DNA from: an uncultured Opitutia bacterium
Lineage (GTDB): Bacteria > Verrucomicrobiota > Verrucomicrobiia > Opitutales > Opitutaceae
Assembly (NCBI GenBank): GCA_903825285.1
Contig: CAIJZY010000007.1
Coordinates: 147,898-211,897, forward strand
Direction: 5' to 3'
Length of the DNA stretch: 64,000 bases
The notes beneath the pieces are model-generated. The model searched no databases, was not told where the DNA came from, and was given only the letters and a program-made list of their open reading frames with translations. This document shows positions 1-9,447 of the stretch, piece by piece. A program made the translations under genes and the position numbers. The first letter of the stretch is position 1; each line of letters opens with the position of its first letter.

Positions 1-351
<351 letters not shown>

Positions 352-373
352 GTTCGTGAGCCCGTGCTTTCCC

Positions 374-404
374 GCCGGCGCACCCCTGGGGTGCGCCGGC
401 TTTT
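374..404 (+). terminator. Rho-independent terminator after the P-II gene
   Basis: A perfect 13-base inverted repeat (374-386 with 388-400; in practice an 11-12 bp stem with a 3-5 base loop) rich in G and C, followed by TTTTC. It starts 22 bases after the P-II stop codon and separates that gene from the antiporter gene. Confidence 0.9.
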
Positions 405-440
405 CTTGCCTACGCCCGGCCTGAGCCGCCCCGCTGCCCC

Positions 441-1754
441 GTGCCGCCCCCGCCCCTGCCAGCCATCCCGGCCGCCGCCCTCGCGCCGTTCGGCCTGCTG
501 CTCCTGCTGATCGCGGTGATGCCGCTCACGCCGCCGCGCGTGAAGCACGTCTGGGACCGGTTCTATCCGGCCGTTTCCCTCGGGCTGGCCGCGCTCGTCG
601 CCGCCTACTACCTCGTCGTCGTGCCCGGCGGCGCCCTCGCCCTCGACCACACGCTCGGCGACTACGCGTCGTTCATCTGCCTCATCGGCTCGCTGTTCGT
701 CGTCGCCGGCGGCATCCACCTGCGCGTGAAGGGCGAGGCGACGCCCGCGGTCAACGTCGCCTTCCTCGCCGTCGGCGCGGTGATCGCCAACCTGATCGGC
801 ACGACCGGCGCGTCGATGGTGCTCGTGCGCCCGTGGATCCGCATGAACAAGGTGCGCGCCAGCGCCTACCACGTGGTGTTCTTCATCTTCCTGGTCTCGA
901 ACGTCGGGGGCTCGCTCACGCCGATCGGCGACCCGCCGCTGTTCCTCGGCTACCTGCGCGGCGTGCCGTTCTTCTGGCTCGCGCAGCACGTGCTGGGGCC
1001 GTGGTTCGCCGCGGTCGGCCTGATCCTCGCCGCCTTCTACGTGCTCGACCGGCGCAGCTTCCACCGGATGCCGGCGCGGCTGCAGGCCACGGCCGCCGCC
1101 GAGGGCGAGACCTGGCGGTTCGAGGGCGCCGTGAACCTCCTGTTCCTGCTCGTGATCATCGCCGCGGTCTTCCTGCCCCCGCGCCCGCTGCTGCGCGAGG
1201 CCGTGATGCTCGCCGCGGCCGCGTTCAGCTACCTCGTGACGCCGCGGGCGGTGCACGAGGAGAACCAGTTCAGCTTCGGCCCGGTGAAGGAGGTGGCGCT
1301 GCTCTTCGCCGGCATCTTCGTCACGATGCTCCCGGCCCTCGACTACCTCACCGCCCACGGGCCCGCCTTCGGGCTGGTGCATCCGCTCCAGTACTATTTC
1401 GCCAGCGGCGCGCTGTCCTCGGTCCTCGACAACGCCCCGACCTACGTGAACTTCCTGCAGCTCGCGCAGGCGACCGCGGCGACCCAGTTTCCCGCCGCGT
1501 TCGCCGGGGCGGCCACGCCCTTCGCCCAGACCGCCGCGCTGCTGGCGCACCAGCCGCGCTACGTCATCGGCGTCAGCCTGGGCTCCGTGTTCTTCGGGGC
1601 CATGACCTACATCGGCAACGGGCCCAACTTCATGGTCAAGTCGATCGCCCACGAGGCCGGCGTGCACTGCCCCTCGTTCGTGGCCTACCTCGCGCGGTAC
1701 AGCCTGCCGATCCTGCTCCCGATCCTTGCCCTGGTGGGCTGGCTCTTCCTCTGA
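441..1754 (+). CDS. Putative Na+/H+ antiporter of the ArsB/NhaD superfamily
   Basis: A 437-residue polytopic inner-membrane protein with about 11-12 hydrophobic segments. Family hallmarks are SNVGGSLTPIGDPPL (about residues 153-167), the IGTTGAS re-entrant motif (about 118), LDNAPTY (about 330) and GAMTYIGNGPNFM (about 383-395), which resemble the paired re-entrant loops of NhaD and citrate-type ion transporters. It probably exchanges sodium for protons; the ion is inferred from the family. The start used is GTG at 441. It stands alone between the P-II terminator and the methionine sulfoxide repair pair. An arsenite or dicarboxylate substrate is possible but less likely. Confidence 0.8.
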   Translation: MPPPPLPAIPAAALAPFGLLLLLIAVMPLTPPRVKHVWDRFYPAVSLGLAALVAAYYLVVVPGGALALDHTLGDYASFICLIGSLFVVAGGIHLRVKGEATPAVNVAFLAVGAVIANLIGTTGASMVLVRPWIRMNKVRASAYHVVFFIFLVSNVGGSLTPIGDPPLFLGYLRGVPFFWLAQHVLGPWFAAVGLILAAFYVLDRRSFHRMPARLQATAAAEGETWRFEGAVNLLFLLVIIAAVFLPPRPLLREAVMLAAAAFSYLVTPRAVHEENQFSFGPVKEVALLFAGIFVTMLPALDYLTAHGPAFGLVHPLQYYFASGALSSVLDNAPTYVNFLQLAQATAATQFPAAFAGAATPFAQTAALLAHQPRYVIGVSLGSVFFGAMTYIGNGPNFMVKSIAHEAGVHCPSFVAYLARYSLPILLPILALVGWLFL

Positions 1755-1832
1755 GTTTCGGCGCCCGCCGGGGAATTTTCTCGCCTGCCGGTGGGGTGGA
1801 ATTACATCTGCCCCTCCGTCCGTCCTCCCCGC

Positions 1833-2378
1833 ATGTTCGTCGTCCACACCACCCCCGGCGCCAGCAAGGCCGACCAGTACCGCGAACTGGCCGCGCAGCT
1901 CGCGGCGCTGCTGGCGGAGGAGCGCAACCCCCTCGCCAACGCGGCCAACGCCGCCGCGCTGATCCACCAGGGGCTGCCGGACCTCAACTGGGCCGGGTTC
2001 TACTTCCTCGTCGGCCGCGAGCTGGTGCTCGGGCCCTTCCAGGGCAGGGTCGCCTGCGTCCGCCTCGCCCTCGGGCGCGGCGTCTGCGGCACCGCGGCGC
2101 AGCGGCGCGCGACGGTGGTCGTGCCGGAAGTGACCCAGTTCCCCGGCCACGTCGCCTGCGACCACGCCTCGCGCTCCGAGATCGTCGTCCCGCTGCTCCG
2201 CGACGGCCGCCTGCTGGGGGTGCTCGACCTCGACAGCCCGTCGCCTGCGCGCTTCGACGCCGCCGACGCCGCCGGGCTGGAGGCGCTGGCCGCGATCCTG
2301 CTCGGCAGCGCGGACTTCCTGGCCTTCGTCACCGCGCTGGCCGCGGCCGAGGCCGCCACCCCGGCGCCCGCCGCCTGA
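1833..2378 (+). CDS. msrC: Free methionine-(R)-sulfoxide reductase (GAF domain)
   Basis: A 181-residue single GAF-domain enzyme that reduces free methionine-R-sulfoxide (fRMsr; EC 1.8.4.14), with electrons from thioredoxin. The NWAGFYFL motif (52-59) and three cysteines at 75, 85 and 109 are visible; their spacing (10 and 24) equals that of Cys84/94/118 in the E. coli enzyme. GVLDLDSP near residue 130 closes the GAF core. The frame opens at GTG 1791, but ATG 1833 fits the family length better. msrA follows 16 bases later, so the two probably form one oxidative-damage repair operon, one acting on free and one on protein-bound methionine sulfoxide. Confidence 0.88.
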   Translation: MFVVHTTPGASKADQYRELAAQLAALLAEERNPLANAANAAALIHQGLPDLNWAGFYFLVGRELVLGPFQGRVACVRLALGRGVCGTAAQRRATVVVPEVTQFPGHVACDHASRSEIVVPLLRDGRLLGVLDLDSPSPARFDAADAAGLEALAAILLGSADFLAFVTALAAAEAATPAPAA

Positions 2379-2394
2379 CCGCGCGAATCCGACC

Positions 2395-2925
2395 ATGCCG
2401 GCCGCCCCTCTCCCTCTCGTGCTTGGCGGCGGCTGCTTCTGGTGCCTGGAGGCCGCGTTCCGGCTGCTGCCGGGCGTGACCCGGGTGACCTGCGGCTATG
2501 CCGGCGGCACGGTGGCCGCGCCGACCTACGAGCAGGTCTACACCGACACGACCGGCCACGCGGAGGTGGTCCAGCTCGAGTACGATCCGGCGCGGCTCAC
2601 GCTCGCCGGGCTGCTGGCGTACTTCTGGCAGTCCCACGACCCGACGCAGGCCGACGGCCAGGGCGGGGATCTCGGCATGCGCTACCGCTCGGTCATTTTT
2701 TTCGCCGACGCCGCCCAGCAGGCCGCCGCGGAAAGCTCCCGGACCGCCGCGCAGGCCGGGCTGGCCGCGCCGATCACAACGCAGATCCTCCTGCTGCGCG
2801 AATTCTGGCCCGCCGAGGCGTACCACCAGGACTATTTCACCCGCCACCCCGAGCGCGCCTACTGCGCCACGGTGATCCGGCCCAAGCTCAGGAAGCTCCA
2901 GTCCCACCTGGCGCCCGGCGCCTGA
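2395..2925 (+). CDS. msrA: Peptide-methionine (S)-S-oxide reductase
   Basis: A 176-residue MsrA that repairs S-sulfoxides of methionine in proteins (EC 1.8.4.11). The catalytic motif GGGCFWCLEAAF is at 11-22 with active Cys14, followed by TCGYAGG, TGHAEVVQLEYDP and SHDPTQ, all standard for the family. The length is that of a plain single-domain MsrA with no MsrB fusion. It starts 16 bases after msrC and is probably co-transcribed. It is cytosolic; no signal peptide is seen. Confidence 0.95.
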   Translation: MPAAPLPLVLGGGCFWCLEAAFRLLPGVTRVTCGYAGGTVAAPTYEQVYTDTTGHAEVVQLEYDPARLTLAGLLAYFWQSHDPTQADGQGGDLGMRYRSVIFFADAAQQAAAESSRTAAQAGLAAPITTQILLLREFWPAEAYHQDYFTRHPERAYCATVIRPKLRKLQSHLAPGA

Positions 2926-2953
2926 GTCACGGGCTGGCGATCACTTTTTCCCC

Positions 2954-5104
2954 ATGAAACGTCCCCCCCGCCCCGCCCCGGCTCCCCGCACGCCGGCCAA
3001 TGTCCCGCACGAGCTGACGTTCACCGCCCAAGGGCGGTACGCCGACCCGTTCAACGCCGTCGTCCTCGACGTGGTGTTCACCGACCCGGCGGGGGCGACC
3101 TTCCGCGTCCCGGCCTTCTGGGCCGGCGGCCGGACCTGGAAGGTCCGCTACGCCTCGCCCGTGACCGGCGCGCACACCTACCGCACCGAGTGCACGCCCG
3201 CGAACGACGCCGGCCTGCACGGGCTCACCGGCACGCTGACGGTGGTGCCGTACACCGGGACGAACCCGCTCTACGCGCATGGCCCCGTGCGCGTGGCCGG
3301 GGACCGCCGCCACTTCGAGCACGAGGACGGCACGCCGTTCTTCTGGCTCGGCGACACCTGGTGGATGGGACTGTGCCGGCGCATGCGCTGGCCCACGGGT
3401 TTCAAGCAGCTCGCCGCCGACCGGAAGCGAAAGGGATTCAACGTCGTGCAGATCGTCGCCGGCCTCTACCCCGACATGCATGGTTTCGATCCCCGCGGCG
3501 CGAATGAGGCGGGTTTCCCCTGGGAAGAAGGCTATGCGCACATCCGCCCCGAGTACTTTGACGCCGCGGACCGCAAGCTCGCCCACCTCGTGGCCCAGGG
3601 CATCACGCCCTGCCTCGTCGGCGCGTGGGGCTACTTCGTCGCCTGGATGACGGAGGACCAGCTCAAGGCCCACTGGCGCTACCTGATCGCGCGCTACGGC
3701 GCCTGGCCCATGATCTGGTGCGTCGCGGGCGAGGCGAACCTGCCGTGGTACCTCGCGAAGAATTTCCCCGAGGACGACCGCGGGATGGTGAAGGTGTGGA
3801 CGCGACTCATGCGCTACGTGCATGCGACCGACCCGTTCCACCGCCCCGTCACCATCCACCCGACCGCGATCAACCGCTACACCGCGCGCAACGCGACGGA
3901 GGACGAGACCCTGCTCGACTTCGACCTGCTGCAGGTCGCCCACGCGCAGAACGAGTCGGTGCCGATGGCGGTCAAGGCCGTGCGCGAAACCTACGGCGCC
4001 ACGCCGCGGATGCCGGTGATCAACGGCGAGCCGTGCTACGAGATGCTGTTGGGCACGATCACGTCGCCCTGGCCGCGCCGCGCGTTCTGGTCCTGCGTCC
4101 TCAACGGCGCGATGGGCCACACCTACGGCGGCAACGGCATCTGGCAGGCCAACCAGCCCGGCATCCCGCACGGCTCGTCGCCCCACGGCGGCAACTACGG
4201 CAACACGCCGTGGCAGGAGGCGATGCGCTTCCCCGGCTCCGCGGAGTGCGGCCATGGCAAGCGCCTGCTCGCGAGTCTGCCCTGGACGCGGTTTGCGCCG
4301 CATCCCGAGTGGGCCGCGTACACCGGCGACGTCTGGCTCCCGCTCGACGACGCCCGCTGGATCTGGCCGAACCGCGACGTCCCGGCGAAGGACGCGCCCA
4401 ATCATCGCGCGTTTTTCCGCCGCACGTTCGACCTGCCGGCCGGCCGGAAGATCGCCTCGGCCCGGCTGCGGATCGCGGGCGTGCACCACTGCGAGACCCA
4501 GCTCAACGGCGCGCCGTCCGGCGGCGGCTTCGAGTGGCGCCACGGCCTGCAGTTCAACGACCGCGCCGCCCTCCTGCGCCCCGGCCGCAACTCCCTCACC
4601 GCCTGGTGCGAACACCGGCCCGTCAACGGCGACGCCCCCGGATTTCTCGCGTGCCTCGAGGTGCGCTTCGTCGACGGCGGCCTGCTGCGCATCGTCACCG
4701 ACGGCGCGTGGAAGGCCTACACCTCCCGCGTCAGCGGGTGCGACGAGCGCGACTACGACGACGCCGGCTGGCCCGCCGCCGTCGTGCTGGGCGAGCTGGG
4801 TGACGCGCCGTGGGGCCCGCTCACGCCGCCCGACCTCAGCCTGCACGGCCCGCAGACCGCCGGCATCGCCGGCGAGGTCCGTGTGACCTACGTGCCGTTC
4901 CACGAGCCCATCGTGGTCCAGGCGCTGCCGCCTCGCACCCTCCACCTCGCCACGGTCTTCGATCCCGTCACCGGCCGCCGCGGCACTCCCCGCCGGGTGC
5001 GGTCCGACGCGGAGGGACGCCTGTCCTGTCCACCGCCCGCCGGCCACGCCCATGACTGGGTGCTGGTGCTGGAGACGCTGCAGCGCGCCAAGTCCTCCGG
5101 CTGA
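2954..5104 (+). CDS. Apiosidase-like glycoside hydrolase (DUF5060 + DUF4038)
   Basis: A 716-residue enzyme in three parts. An N-terminal beta-sandwich (about 10-100) resembles DUF5060. A TIM barrel of the DUF4038/apiosidase-like type (about 110-430) has FFWLGDTWW near its start. A C-terminal region (about 475-610) looks like the jelly-roll found in rhamnosidase-type enzymes (FFRRTFDLPAG, then RLRIAG). Glu260 in CVAGEANLPW and Glu359 in INGEPCYE are the likely acid/base and nucleophile, by analogy with clan-A hydrolases such as GH140. No clear signal peptide is seen, so it may be cytosolic or periplasmic. The next gene starts 5 bases after its stop, so the two probably act on the same plant-type glycan. 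The exact sugar is unknown. Confidence 0.75.
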   Translation: MKRPPRPAPAPRTPANVPHELTFTAQGRYADPFNAVVLDVVFTDPAGATFRVPAFWAGGRTWKVRYASPVTGAHTYRTECTPANDAGLHGLTGTLTVVPYTGTNPLYAHGPVRVAGDRRHFEHEDGTPFFWLGDTWWMGLCRRMRWPTGFKQLAADRKRKGFNVVQIVAGLYPDMHGFDPRGANEAGFPWEEGYAHIRPEYFDAADRKLAHLVAQGITPCLVGAWGYFVAWMTEDQLKAHWRYLIARYGAWPMIWCVAGEANLPWYLAKNFPEDDRGMVKVWTRLMRYVHATDPFHRPVTIHPTAINRYTARNATEDETLLDFDLLQVAHAQNESVPMAVKAVRETYGATPRMPVINGEPCYEMLLGTITSPWPRRAFWSCVLNGAMGHTYGGNGIWQANQPGIPHGSSPHGGNYGNTPWQEAMRFPGSAECGHGKRLLASLPWTRFAPHPEWAAYTGDVWLPLDDARWIWPNRDVPAKDAPNHRAFFRRTFDLPAGRKIASARLRIAGVHHCETQLNGAPSGGGFEWRHGLQFNDRAALLRPGRNSLTAWCEHRPVNGDAPGFLACLEVRFVDGGLLRIVTDGAWKAYTSRVSGCDERDYDDAGWPAAVVLGELGDAPWGPLTPPDLSLHGPQTAGIAGEVRVTYVPFHEPIVVQALPPRTLHLATVFDPVTGRRGTPRRVRSDAEGRLSCPPPAGHAHDWVLVLETLQRAKSSG

Positions 5105-5109
5105 CCGCG

Positions 5110-7614
5110 ATGAAAGCCCCAGCCGCCCCGGCCACCTCGCTCACGCTCGCCACGCCGCACCTCGCCTGGCATTTCCGCTGGGACGACGGGCGGCTGGCGT
5201 CCGAGCGATGGGAAAATCTCCCCCGCGGCCGGTCAGCGGCGCCCGTCGGCGGGCGCGAGCTGGCCCTGGTCTTCTCGGCGGCGCCGGACCGCATCGCGGA
5301 ACCGCAGCTCCGGGTCGAGGACTTCGTCGTGCGCGCCATGCGTCGGCGCGGGCCGGCGGGCGCGGTGTTCACCCTGCACAGCGCCTCCGCCGACCTCACC
5401 GTCGCCCTGCACGTGCAGCTCGAGGGTCCGACCCGGCGCAAGTGGGTCGAGTTCACCTCCGCGGCGGATGGCGAGCGGCTGCTGCTCGATGTGGTGCTGG
5501 ATGACTTCGGCTTCACGGGCGCCGCGACCGGTGGCGGCGCGGGCCAGCCGGTGTACCTTGACGCCGAGGCCTTCGCCGCGATCGAGCATCCGTCGGGTGA
5601 GAACCTCGCGGCCGATGGCCGCGTGCGGCTGGCGCACTACCCTGGCCGGCGGCTGGCGCCCGGCGCGCGGTTCCGCAGCCACGTCGCGCTCGTCAGTGTG
5701 GCGCCGGCCGGAGGCGCGCAGGCGCACTTCGTCGAATACCTCGAATCCAAGGCCCGGCCCCGCCCGGGCTTCATCGGCATCTACACGCCCTTCGGCATCA
5801 ACAACCAGTGGGGCGCGTGTCCCGCGCTCGACGACGAGCAGACGCTCGACGTGCTCGGCCACCTCGGGGAACTGCGGCGGCGCGGCGTGCGCTTCGACTA
5901 CTTCACCCTCGACACCGGCTGGGTGGACCCGGCGTCGGACCTCACGCGGTTCAAGCCCACCGCCTTCCCCCGCGGCCCGGCCGAGGTGATCCGCCGCGTG
6001 CGGGGGCTGCACCTGAAGTTCGGCCTGTGGTTCGCGACCAGCTGGGGGCTGCAGTCGTGCTGGGACTATCCCGGCGCGTTCGCCGACGGGCTCCCGCCCG
6101 CGCAAGCCTACCGCGAGGGCTATCCGCCCGGGGCGGAAGGGCTGATGTTCTGCCTCGGCGAAAAGAGCTACCAGTCGATCCTCGGCCGCGCGGTGCTGCA
6201 CCACGTGCGGAAGAACGGCGTGAGTTTCCTGAAGTTCGACGGCGGCGCGTACCAGTGCGACAATCCCGCGCACGGTCACCTGCCGGGCAAGTACGCCACG
6301 GAGGCGATGCACGAGTGGCTGATCGACCTCGCGGACCGCGCCCGCGCGATCAACCCCGACGTGTTCATCATGTGGTACTGGGGCCTGCGCTCGCCCTTCT
6401 GGGTGCTGCACGGCGACGCGCTGTTCGAGTCGGGCCTGTTCATGGAGGGCTCGGGCACGAGCTCCTGGCCGACGCTGCACTACCGCGATTCCGTCACGCT
6501 CGCCCAGGACCAGAACGCGCACCACGCGCGGAACATCCCGCCGCGTTTCAAGGACAGCCTCGGCGTCTGGCTGTCCGACAGCCGCTGGGGCAATTTCATG
6601 GGCGGCGAGCGCTGGCGCGAGAGCCTGGTGATGGACCTTGGCCGCGGCAGCCGGCTCTTCCCCAACCTCTGGGGCAACCTGCGGCACCTGACCGACGACG
6701 ACGTGAAGTTTCTCGCCGGGATCACCGCGCTCGCGCGGCGGCGCGCGGGGCTCTTCGCGCACCGCCGCCTCGTTGGGGGCGAGCCGTTCCGCAACGAGCC
6801 CTACGGCTACGCCCACGGCCGCGGCGCGCGGAGCCTCGTCTGCCTGCACAACGCTCATTTCGCCGCGCGGCGGATCGACCTGCGGCTCGACGCGTCCCTC
6901 GGCCTCGATGCGCGGACCGGCACGCCGGTCCAGGTGCTCTCGCATTTCCCCGAGTCCCGCCAGCTGCGGCCCGCGGGCGGCGGACGCTTCCAGCTCGGCG
7001 AGCCGCTCGGGCTCTGGCTGCGGCCGTTCGAGACGCTCATGCTGGAGGTCACGCCGACGCTCGCCACGGGCGCGCGCCGCCCGCGCCGGGACCTCGGTGC
7101 CGCCGCGGCCAATGCGCTGGGCGTGGCCCTGGCCCTCCGCGACGTGCCGGCCGAGCCCCGGCTCGACGTGAAGTTCGCGGACGCGGCGCTGTTCGCCCAG
7201 AAGAACCTCGTCCGGAAAACCCGCACCTACGCCGCCACCCTGCCCCGCCTCGACGGCGACGTGCCGATGCTGGCGATCGTCCTCCGCCTCCGGCAGGGCG
7301 AGGCCGAGTGGAAATATGCGCCGACCGTCGTGCAGATCGTGCAGGCCGTGGCCCGCGTGGGCGACGTGAAGGTCCCGCTGATCCCGATGCCCGACGGCCG
7401 GCAGCACGGCAACACCCAGTCGTTCGGCTGCTCGTGGCTCGTGTACAAGGTCCGGCTCACTCCCGACTGGTCCGGCCAGACCCTGCAGTTCGCCATCCAC
7501 GCCAACCTCCCCGAGAACGTCGAGGCGGTCGCCGAGGCCTGGGTCGTCAAGCGCTGGTGGCAGGAGAACCACCGCCCCACCGCCGACGGCTACTACACCT
7601 ACGCGCCGTCCTGA
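5110..7614 (+). CDS. Alpha-galactosidase-like glycoside hydrolase (clan GH-D, GH36/GH27-like)
   Basis: An 834-residue protein with a GH36-like N-terminal sandwich and a TIM barrel from about residue 215. FDYFTLDTGW (about 261-270), LKFGLWF and FLKFDGG are visible; Asp377 in LKFD fits the catalytic nucleophile of the KxD motif of alpha-galactosidases. The likely acid/base lies in the ESGLFMEGSG stretch (about 440-450). About 200 further residues follow the barrel. It starts 5 bases after the apiosidase-like gene. No signal peptide is evident, so it may work on imported oligosaccharides. Substrate is inferred only at clan level; a related activity such as alpha-N-acetylgalactosaminidase is possible. 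Confidence 0.7.
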   Translation: MKAPAAPATSLTLATPHLAWHFRWDDGRLASERWENLPRGRSAAPVGGRELALVFSAAPDRIAEPQLRVEDFVVRAMRRRGPAGAVFTLHSASADLTVALHVQLEGPTRRKWVEFTSAADGERLLLDVVLDDFGFTGAATGGGAGQPVYLDAEAFAAIEHPSGENLAADGRVRLAHYPGRRLAPGARFRSHVALVSVAPAGGAQAHFVEYLESKARPRPGFIGIYTPFGINNQWGACPALDDEQTLDVLGHLGELRRRGVRFDYFTLDTGWVDPASDLTRFKPTAFPRGPAEVIRRVRGLHLKFGLWFATSWGLQSCWDYPGAFADGLPPAQAYREGYPPGAEGLMFCLGEKSYQSILGRAVLHHVRKNGVSFLKFDGGAYQCDNPAHGHLPGKYATEAMHEWLIDLADRARAINPDVFIMWYWGLRSPFWVLHGDALFESGLFMEGSGTSSWPTLHYRDSVTLAQDQNAHHARNIPPRFKDSLGVWLSDSRWGNFMGGERWRESLVMDLGRGSRLFPNLWGNLRHLTDDDVKFLAGITALARRRAGLFAHRRLVGGEPFRNEPYGYAHGRGARSLVCLHNAHFAARRIDLRLDASLGLDARTGTPVQVLSHFPESRQLRPAGGGRFQLGEPLGLWLRPFETLMLEVTPTLATGARRPRRDLGAAAANALGVALALRDVPAEPRLDVKFADAALFAQKNLVRKTRTYAATLPRLDGDVPMLAIVLRLRQGEAEWKYAPTVVQIVQAVARVGDVKVPLIPMPDGRQHGNTQSFGCSWLVYKVRLTPDWSGQTLQFAIHANLPENVEAVAEAWVVKRWWQENHRPTADGYYTYAPS

Positions 7615-7621
7615 GCGCATG

Positions 7622-7711
7622 TTCACCACGAAGGACACGAAGCGCGCGAAGGGAAATCCTCCGGCCGGTGCCGGTCCTGACCTTCGCGCGCTTCGTGTCC
7701 TTCGTGGTGAA
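7622..7711. repeat. Perfect 31-bp inverted repeat, dispersed-repeat family A
   Basis: The arms 7622-7652 and 7681-7711 are exact reverse complements, separated by a 28-base loop. The arm begins TTCACCACGAAGGACACGAA. It lies between the alpha-galactosidase-like gene and the convergent NDH-2 gene, starting 7 bases after the former's stop, and could end transcripts from both sides or mark a small mobile repeat. Weaker copies of the same pattern occur at 48871-48937 and 51536-51634. Confidence 0.9.
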
Positions 7712-7722
7712 ATCCGTTCCGG

Positions 7723-9018
7723 CTAGGATGAGTGGGCCGGCGGTCCCGCAGTACCGCTGATGACCCGGGCGCCACGCCGGTAGGTGAAGTACGAGTAGGT
7801 CCACTGGAGCAGGACGGAGAGCTTGTTCCGGAAGCCGATAAGGAACAGCAGGTGGACGCCGAGCCAGGCGATCCACGCGGGGAAGCCGCTGAACTTGAAC
7901 CGTCCGATCTCCGCCACCGCCGCCGAGCGGCCGATGGTCGCCATGTTTCCCTTGTCCAAGTAGACAAACGGCTCGCGCTCGCCCCCGGCGGGACGCGCGC
8001 CGCCCAGCTCGCGGTCGATCAGCTTCGCCACAAACGCGCCGGCTTGGATCGCGCCCGGCGCGATGCCCGGGACCGTCACGCCGTGCGCGTCCACCAGGGA
8101 GATGAGGTCGCCAATCGCGAACACCTCCGGGTGTCCCGGCACGCTGAGGTCGGGCCGCACCTTCACCCGGCCCGCGCGGTCGGATTCCATCCCCAGCTGC
8201 CGCGCCAACGGCACGGCCGCGACGCCGGCGCTCCACACGATGTTGTCGGACCGCAGCGTCTGCCCGCCCGCCACGACCTGTCCCGCGGAGATGGCCTCGA
8301 CCCGCGTGGCGGTGCGCACCTCGACGCCGAGATGCTCGAGCTGACGCTGCGCGCTGGCCGAGAGCTCGGGCGGATAGGCGGCGAGGACGCGCGGGCTGCC
8401 CTCGAGGAGGATCACCCGCGCCTTCGAGGGGTCGATGTGGTCGAAGTCCCGATTAAGCACCGTGCGCGTGAGCTCCGCGAACGTGCCCGCCAGCTCCACG
8501 CCCGTCGGACCGCCGCCGATCACCACGATCGTCATTGCCGCGTCGCGCTTCGCGGGATCCGGCTCCGTCTCGGCCCGCTCGAACGAAAGCAGCACCCGGC
8601 GCCGGATCGCCAGCGCATCGTCGAGCGTCTTGAGCCCCGGCGCGAACTGCTCCCACTCCGGATGGCCGAAGTAGCTCGTCATCCCGCCCGCCGCCACCAC
8701 GAGGTAATCGTAGGTCAGCTCGCCGCGCGCGTGGACGACCCGGCGCGCCACGAGGTCGAGGCCGGTGACCTCCGCCATGACCACCTCGAAGTCGGGCCGG
8801 TTGCCAAAGATCGCGCGGATCGGCTGCGCGATGTCCACGGCCGAGAGCCCGGCGGTGGCGACCTGGTAGAGCAGCGGCTGGAACAGGTGGTGATTCTGCC
8901 GATCGATCAGCGTGATGCGCGCGCGGCCGACGGGAAACTTCTGGCAGAAGGTCAGCCCGCCAAAGCCCGCGCCGATCACGACGATGTGCGGAAGGGAAGC
9001 CGGACGCCCATTGGTCAT
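7723..9018 (-). CDS. ndh: Type II NADH dehydrogenase-like FAD-dependent oxidoreductase
   Basis: A 431-residue flavoprotein with two Rossmann motifs: IGAGFGG (15-21) for FAD and VIGGGPTGVELAG (about 165) for NAD(P)H. DRQNHHLFQPLLYQVATAGLS after the first strand is typical of NDH-2, as are the FAIGD motif and the C-terminal segment rich in hydrophobic and aromatic residues (WIAWLGVHLLFLIGF) that attaches NDH-2 to the membrane. It would pass electrons from NADH to quinone without pumping protons. The frame opens upstream at 9072, but ATG 9018 leads straight into the FAD motif. It is divergent from the DUF971 gene. Confidence 0.88.
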   Translation of the reverse strand: MTNGRPASLPHIVVIGAGFGGLTFCQKFPVGRARITLIDRQNHHLFQPLLYQVATAGLSAVDIAQPIRAIFGNRPDFEVVMAEVTGLDLVARRVVHARGELTYDYLVVAAGGMTSYFGHPEWEQFAPGLKTLDDALAIRRRVLLSFERAETEPDPAKRDAAMTIVVIGGGPTGVELAGTFAELTRTVLNRDFDHIDPSKARVILLEGSPRVLAAYPPELSASAQRQLEHLGVEVRTATRVEAISAGQVVAGGQTLRSDNIVWSAGVAAVPLARQLGMESDRAGRVKVRPDLSVPGHPEVFAIGDLISLVDAHGVTVPGIAPGAIQAGAFVAKLIDRELGGARPAGGEREPFVYLDKGNMATIGRSAAVAEIGRFKFSGFPAWIAWLGVHLLFLIGFRNKLSVLLQWTYSYFTYRRGARVISGTAGPPAHSS

Positions 9019-9133
9019 GGCGGCACCGTGTTCAGACCCGGAAATTTTGCAACGGGCCCGGCCTCCCGCCACCCGTGACGCGCAATTTGCTGTTCACGGC
9101 CGGGCAAAGCACGTTAGTCCTCCGAACCTTCGC

Positions 9134-9436
9134 ATGCAGACGCCCGTGGACATCCAACTGATCGGTCCGGAGGTCGCCATCCGCTGGGATGACGGCGCCG
9201 AGACCTATTACGCCTCCGACAAGCTCCGTGCGGCGTCGCCGAGCGCCGAGACGCAGGGCGAGCGCGACATCTTCGGCCACCAGTACGGCGGGAACGGCCC
9301 GCGGAACTTCGACGGCGTGCAGGTGACCGGCTGGGCGCAGGTCGGCAACTACGCGATCCGCTTCGATTTCAGCGACGGCCACCGCACCGGACTTTACAGC
9401 TACGACTATCTGCGGAAACTCGCCGCCGACGCCTGA
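9134..9436 (+). CDS. DUF971 domain protein
   Basis: A 100-residue protein made of one DUF971 domain, which is also found at the N terminus of gamma-butyrobetaine hydroxylase and in some iron-sulfur scaffold proteins. IRWDDG (about 16), a mid-region rich in Gly and Asn, and the ending YAIRFDFSDGH followed by TGLYSYDYLR are characteristic. ATG 9134 is the best start; the open frame reaches upstream but would overlap the promoter of the divergent NDH-2 gene. hisI follows 11 bases later, so they are probably co-transcribed. The molecular role is not known. Confidence 0.8.
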   Translation: MQTPVDIQLIGPEVAIRWDDGAETYYASDKLRAASPSAETQGERDIFGHQYGGNGPRNFDGVQVTGWAQVGNYAIRFDFSDGHRTGLYSYDYLRKLAADA

Positions 9437-9447
9437 TCCCTTTTCCC

